Source: Deltaproteobacteria bacterium
GTDB lineage: Bacteria > Desulfobacterota > Desulfarculia > Adiutricales > Adiutricaceae
NCBI GenBank assembly: GCA_031278835.1
Contig: JAITJP010000249.1
Location: 1 to 7,953, forward strand
Direction: 5' to 3'
Length of the DNA stretch: 7,953 nt
A program made the translations under genes and the position numbers. Below the pieces are notes generated by a model. That model made no database searches. It saw only the letters and a list, made by a program, of their open reading frames with translations, and was not told the origin of the DNA. Of this stretch, positions 5,417 through 7,953 are shown piece by piece. Numbering within the stretch: position 1 is the first letter of the stretch; each line of letters begins with the position of its first letter.

Positions 5417-6865
5417 ATGGCACAGAAATCTGAGGTCAACGCTAAATCAAAAAGCAGTAAAGTCGAAAATCTGCTGACGTTAGATTACAATAATCTAACC
5501 AGTGAGGCCGTGGGCCCGGAAAACGGTCTGGAGGCGGCTGATTTTACCTCATTGAAAGGGCTTTTGACCACCGCGGCTAAGGATTTTAACAACAAGAGAA
5601 AAAAGGGCTTACTGCCCTTTGCCGACCTGCCAACCGATCAGGTCATGGCCAAGGCTTGCCGGAAACTGGCCGACGAGGGGCGCAAAAAGTATGAAAACGT
5701 GGTCGTTTTGGGCATTGGTGGCAGCGCTTTGGGCACCGCGGCCATTTTCAAGGCCCTAAGGCCCTTAAACCACAACATCCAAGACAACAAAAAAAGGGGC
5801 TGGCCCAGGCTTTTCGTGGCCGACAATATCGATCCCGAAGGCTTTGCCGCCATTTTGGAGGAGACTGACCTATCCAAAACCCTTTTTAACGTCATCTCCA
5901 AGAGCGGGGCCACGGCCGAGACCATGAGTCAGTTCATGATCGTCTACGAGCGGCTTAGAAAAAGCCTGGGGGCCGAGGCCATCAAGGAACATCTCCTAAT
6001 CACCACCGACCCGGAGAACGGGGTCTTGAGGCGTTTGGTCAAGGCCCAGGGCTTAAAATCTCTGCCCATCCCTCCGGGCGTGGGCGGACGCTTTTCGGTC
6101 CTCTCGGCCGTGGGCTTGGCTCCCTTGGCCCTAGCCGGGGTTAACATAGCCGATCTCCTGGCCGGGGCGGCCCAGGCCGTGGAAGACTTTAAGGCCCCGC
6201 CCATGTCCAATAAGGCCCTCCTTTTTGCCGGCCTAAACTATCTCATGACCACCAAGAAAAATCGCCCCAGTCTGGTTATGATGCCCTACTCGGATAGCCT
6301 GGCCAGGGTGGCCGATTGGTTTGGTCAGCTCTGGAACGAGTCCCTGGGTAAGGGCCAGCTTTTGGATGGCTCCAAGGCGGCCATAGGTCAGACGGCCATC
6401 AAAGCCCTGGGGGCCACCGATCAACACTCCCAACTCCAGCTTTACATGGAAGGCCCCAGAGACAAGACCATTTGCTTCATAGGTCTCGAAGAGTTCCGCT
6501 GCCAAATCAAGATCCCCACCATCTTCAAAGACCAAGATGAGCTCTCTTACCTGTCCGGCCGCGGCTTAGGTGAGCTTTTAAACTACGAGCGCCTAGGCAC
6601 GGCTAAGGCCCTGGCCGAAAACGGCCGGCCCAGCTTAGCCCTGGTCACGCCCAAACTAACCTCAGCTGGCTTAGGTTATCTGCTCCAGACCCTAATGCTG
6701 GCCACGGTCATCTCGGGTAGCCTATATAACATTAATCCGCTCGATCAGCCAGGCGTGGAGCTGGGTAAAAAGTTTACCTACGGCCTCATGGGTAGACGTA
6801 ATTTCGAAGACATGGCCGAACGCTACAATAAAATCAAGGCCAACGCCAAATACATTGTTTCCTAG
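5417..6865 (+). CDS. pgi: glucose-6-phosphate isomerase
   Basis: This enzyme interconverts glucose-6-phosphate and fructose-6-phosphate in glycolysis and gluconeogenesis, in the cytoplasm. Two SIS-type sugar-isomerase domains are evident: GIGGSALG begins at 99, and the phosphate-binding SKSGATAET is at 161-169. PGI signature 1, VGGRFSVLSAVG, is at 222-233. The catalytic Glu is at 308 (WNESLGKG), the ring-opening His at 337 (ATDQHSQ), and the C-terminal signature DQPGVELGKK at 443-452 carries the catalytic Lys 451. At 482 residues it fits the shorter bacterial form, below the roughly 550 of E. coli. I chose the ATG at 5417 because GGGAG lies seven bases before it; the frame extends to a TTG at 5315 but the extra 34 residues are Ser/Phe/Asn-rich with no family match. 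It stands alone: non-coding DNA on both sides suggests a monocistronic transcript. Confidence 0.96.
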   Translation: MAQKSEVNAKSKSSKVENLLTLDYNNLTSEAVGPENGLEAADFTSLKGLLTTAAKDFNNKRKKGLLPFADLPTDQVMAKACRKLADEGRKKYENVVVLGIGGSALGTAAIFKALRPLNHNIQDNKKRGWPRLFVADNIDPEGFAAILEETDLSKTLFNVISKSGATAETMSQFMIVYERLRKSLGAEAIKEHLLITTDPENGVLRRLVKAQGLKSLPIPPGVGGRFSVLSAVGLAPLALAGVNIADLLAGAAQAVEDFKAPPMSNKALLFAGLNYLMTTKKNRPSLVMMPYSDSLARVADWFGQLWNESLGKGQLLDGSKAAIGQTAIKALGATDQHSQLQLYMEGPRDKTICFIGLEEFRCQIKIPTIFKDQDELSYLSGRGLGELLNYERLGTAKALAENGRPSLALVTPKLTSAGLGYLLQTLMLATVISGSLYNINPLDQPGVELGKKFTYGLMGRRNFEDMAERYNKIKANAKYIVS

Positions 6866-6876
6866 CCACCCCCCCT

Positions 6877-6903
6877 CCTCCCATGGCCCCCCACCATGGG
6901 AGG
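6877..6903 (+). terminator. 10-bp hairpin with C-rich loop behind pgi
   Basis: CCTCCCATGG at 6877-6886 and CCATGGGAGG at 6894-6903 are exact reverse complements around the seven-base loop CCCCCCA. It begins 12 bases after the pgi stop. No T tract follows (ATTGGTAAACT), so it is probably a 3'-end stability or weak stop element and not a classic intrinsic terminator. Confidence 0.45.
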
Positions 6904-6910
6904 ATTGGTA

Positions 6911-7953
6911 AACTAAAAAAAGTCCAGGCCATATTTACTGCCAAGCTATTTGGCCAGCCCAATCTAGCTTAAGGGCTCCGCTTAGCTCCAAGCCGCTTTG
7001 ACTAAAAATCAAGCTGATATTTACTTTCGCGGCCCAGGGCCTTTTCCGACCCCAAGCTAATGGCCAGTTTCAGATCTAATTTTTTTTGACTAATAATCAA
7101 ACCGAGAATTACTTGCCCATTTGCCGCTCTAAGCCCTGGCCTCGGCCAAGTCCCTAAGCTTAAAAGGCTTGACTAAAAGTCAAAAAGATATTGGCTAAAT
7201 ACAAAAAATAGCTAATAAAATTATCCAAAACCTTTTATCAAGTCATCTAGTTTAGCTAAAGGTTAAAATGGTATTTACTCTGCTCGCCTAAGGTTTTTTA
7301 CCGAGCCAAGGCTTGGCTTGGCAAATTTAGTGCTTTTGACTAAAAGTCCAGGTGATATTTACTCCCAAGCTATTTTGGCCTCCGAAACTAGCTTAATCCC
7401 TCTGGTTAGGTTAGTCTGACCCTGGCTAAAGGTCTAATTGATATATACTATTCAAGTAAATTAACTAAAAAACTAGCTTACCCAATTAAACTAGTCAAGT
7501 TGAGTTTGCTTATTTGTCCAGGAGATATTTAGTCGCGATCAAGGCCTCTTCATAAGCCAAAGCCCGTGGCCGGGCCAAGAAGTTGTATCTTTTGACTAAA
7601 AATCAAAAAGATATTTTTTAAAACTTCATTTTAACTAATAAAATCTCTTTAATGGCTCAGAATAGCTCAAGATAGTTTAGGTAATTTTCTAAGCCATATT
7701 TACTTTTTTAGCCAAGGCCAGCCAGAACCCACGGCCAGAGTGAGCTTCTGAACTTGATTCCTAACTTGGCCCCTTTGACTAAGAATCATATTAAAAATTA
7801 CTGGCCCTTCCGGGGGCTCCAAGCCAGGCCAGTGGCCGGAGAATTAACCAAGAAGCCTTGAATAAAGGTCTAATTGAGATTTACTCTCGTTTCCCAGGTC
7901 GGTTCAAACCTTAGGCCCGGGTGAATTTTTGAAATTAGCCCCTAATTTGGCGC
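6911..7953. repeat. array of at least 12 degenerate 29-bp motifs at about 85-bp spacing
   Basis: No gene is present. Twelve motif copies of the same 29-base length start at 6911, 6997, 7085, 7168, 7251, 7335, 7421, 7505, 7591, 7676, 7774 and 7857. The start-to-start steps are 83-88 bases, with one of 98. The consensus is TTTGACTAAAAGTCAA, three variable bases, then GATATTTACT. TTTGACTAA is exact in copies 2, 3, 6, 9 and 11; TC at positions 13-14 is kept in all but copy 5 and final ACT in nine of twelve. The first half is a dyad, perfect in copy 4 (TTGACT-AAA-AGTCAA). Intervening segments are 54-69 bases and mostly unlike each other, though some related pairs exist. The array starts about 45 bases after the pgi stop and probably runs on past the window. 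Its function is unknown; a protein-binding array or tandem structured RNA are possibilities. Confidence 0.8.

Noticed and set aside
7898..7916. tRNA T-arm-like GGTTCAAACC
   Set aside because: The flanking five bases on each side do not pair and no acceptor, D or anticodon arm can be found around it.
6911..7953. CRISPR array
   Set aside because: The 29-base repeat length is CRISPR-like, but the copies differ from each other at many positions, the intervening 54-69 base segments are partly related to one another, and no cas gene is nearby.

Overview
The window looks like a chromosomal segment of a Gram-negative-type bacterium with mid-GC genes set in AT-richer intergenic DNA. The affiliation is not certain. 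A deltaproteobacterial (Desulfobacterota-like) origin is only a guess from the style of the Pgi and membrane proteins. Three genes are recognised with confidence, all of central carbohydrate or general metabolism: malQ (4-alpha-glucanotransferase, cut by the left edge), yfcE (metallophosphodiesterase) and pgi (glucose-6-phosphate isomerase). Three more are hypothetical: a 134-residue soluble protein, a 322-residue six-helix membrane protein, and a 92-residue charged protein that is the only gene on the minus strand.

Layout. 1-1400 is the 3' part of malQ. 1478-1882 is the 134-residue gene, probably in the same transcript and closed by a perfect 17-bp hairpin at 1890-1927. After an AT-rich regulatory gap holding an 18-bp palindrome comes the membrane protein at 2060-3028, then yfcE at 3143-3685 from a TTG start with a good ribosome binding site. 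A nested hairpin with a T tract lies just behind yfcE. 3744-4097 is non-coding and ends in an intrinsic terminator that faces left, serving the minus-strand gene at 4098-4376. 4377-5416 is a kilobase without a convincing gene; it contains hairpins, a GC-rich island and a short tandem repeat. pgi occupies 5417-6865 and is followed by a C-rich hairpin.

The most striking part is 6911 to the right edge. It has no gene but holds at least twelve degenerate copies of a 29-base motif, all the same length, spaced about 85 bases apart (83-98). The motif carries a dyad, TTGACT-AAA-AGTCAA, and a conserved tail, GATATTTACT. Units five apart resemble each other more than neighbours do, suggesting a higher-order period of about 424 bases. 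I do not recognise this array as any described element. It is not a CRISPR array and not coding.

How the genes fit together: MalQ rearranges maltooligosaccharides and releases glucose, and Pgi interconverts glucose-6-phosphate and fructose-6-phosphate, so both belong to glycogen or maltodextrin use and glycolysis. They are not one operon here, being separated by about 4 kb, unrelated genes and several terminators.
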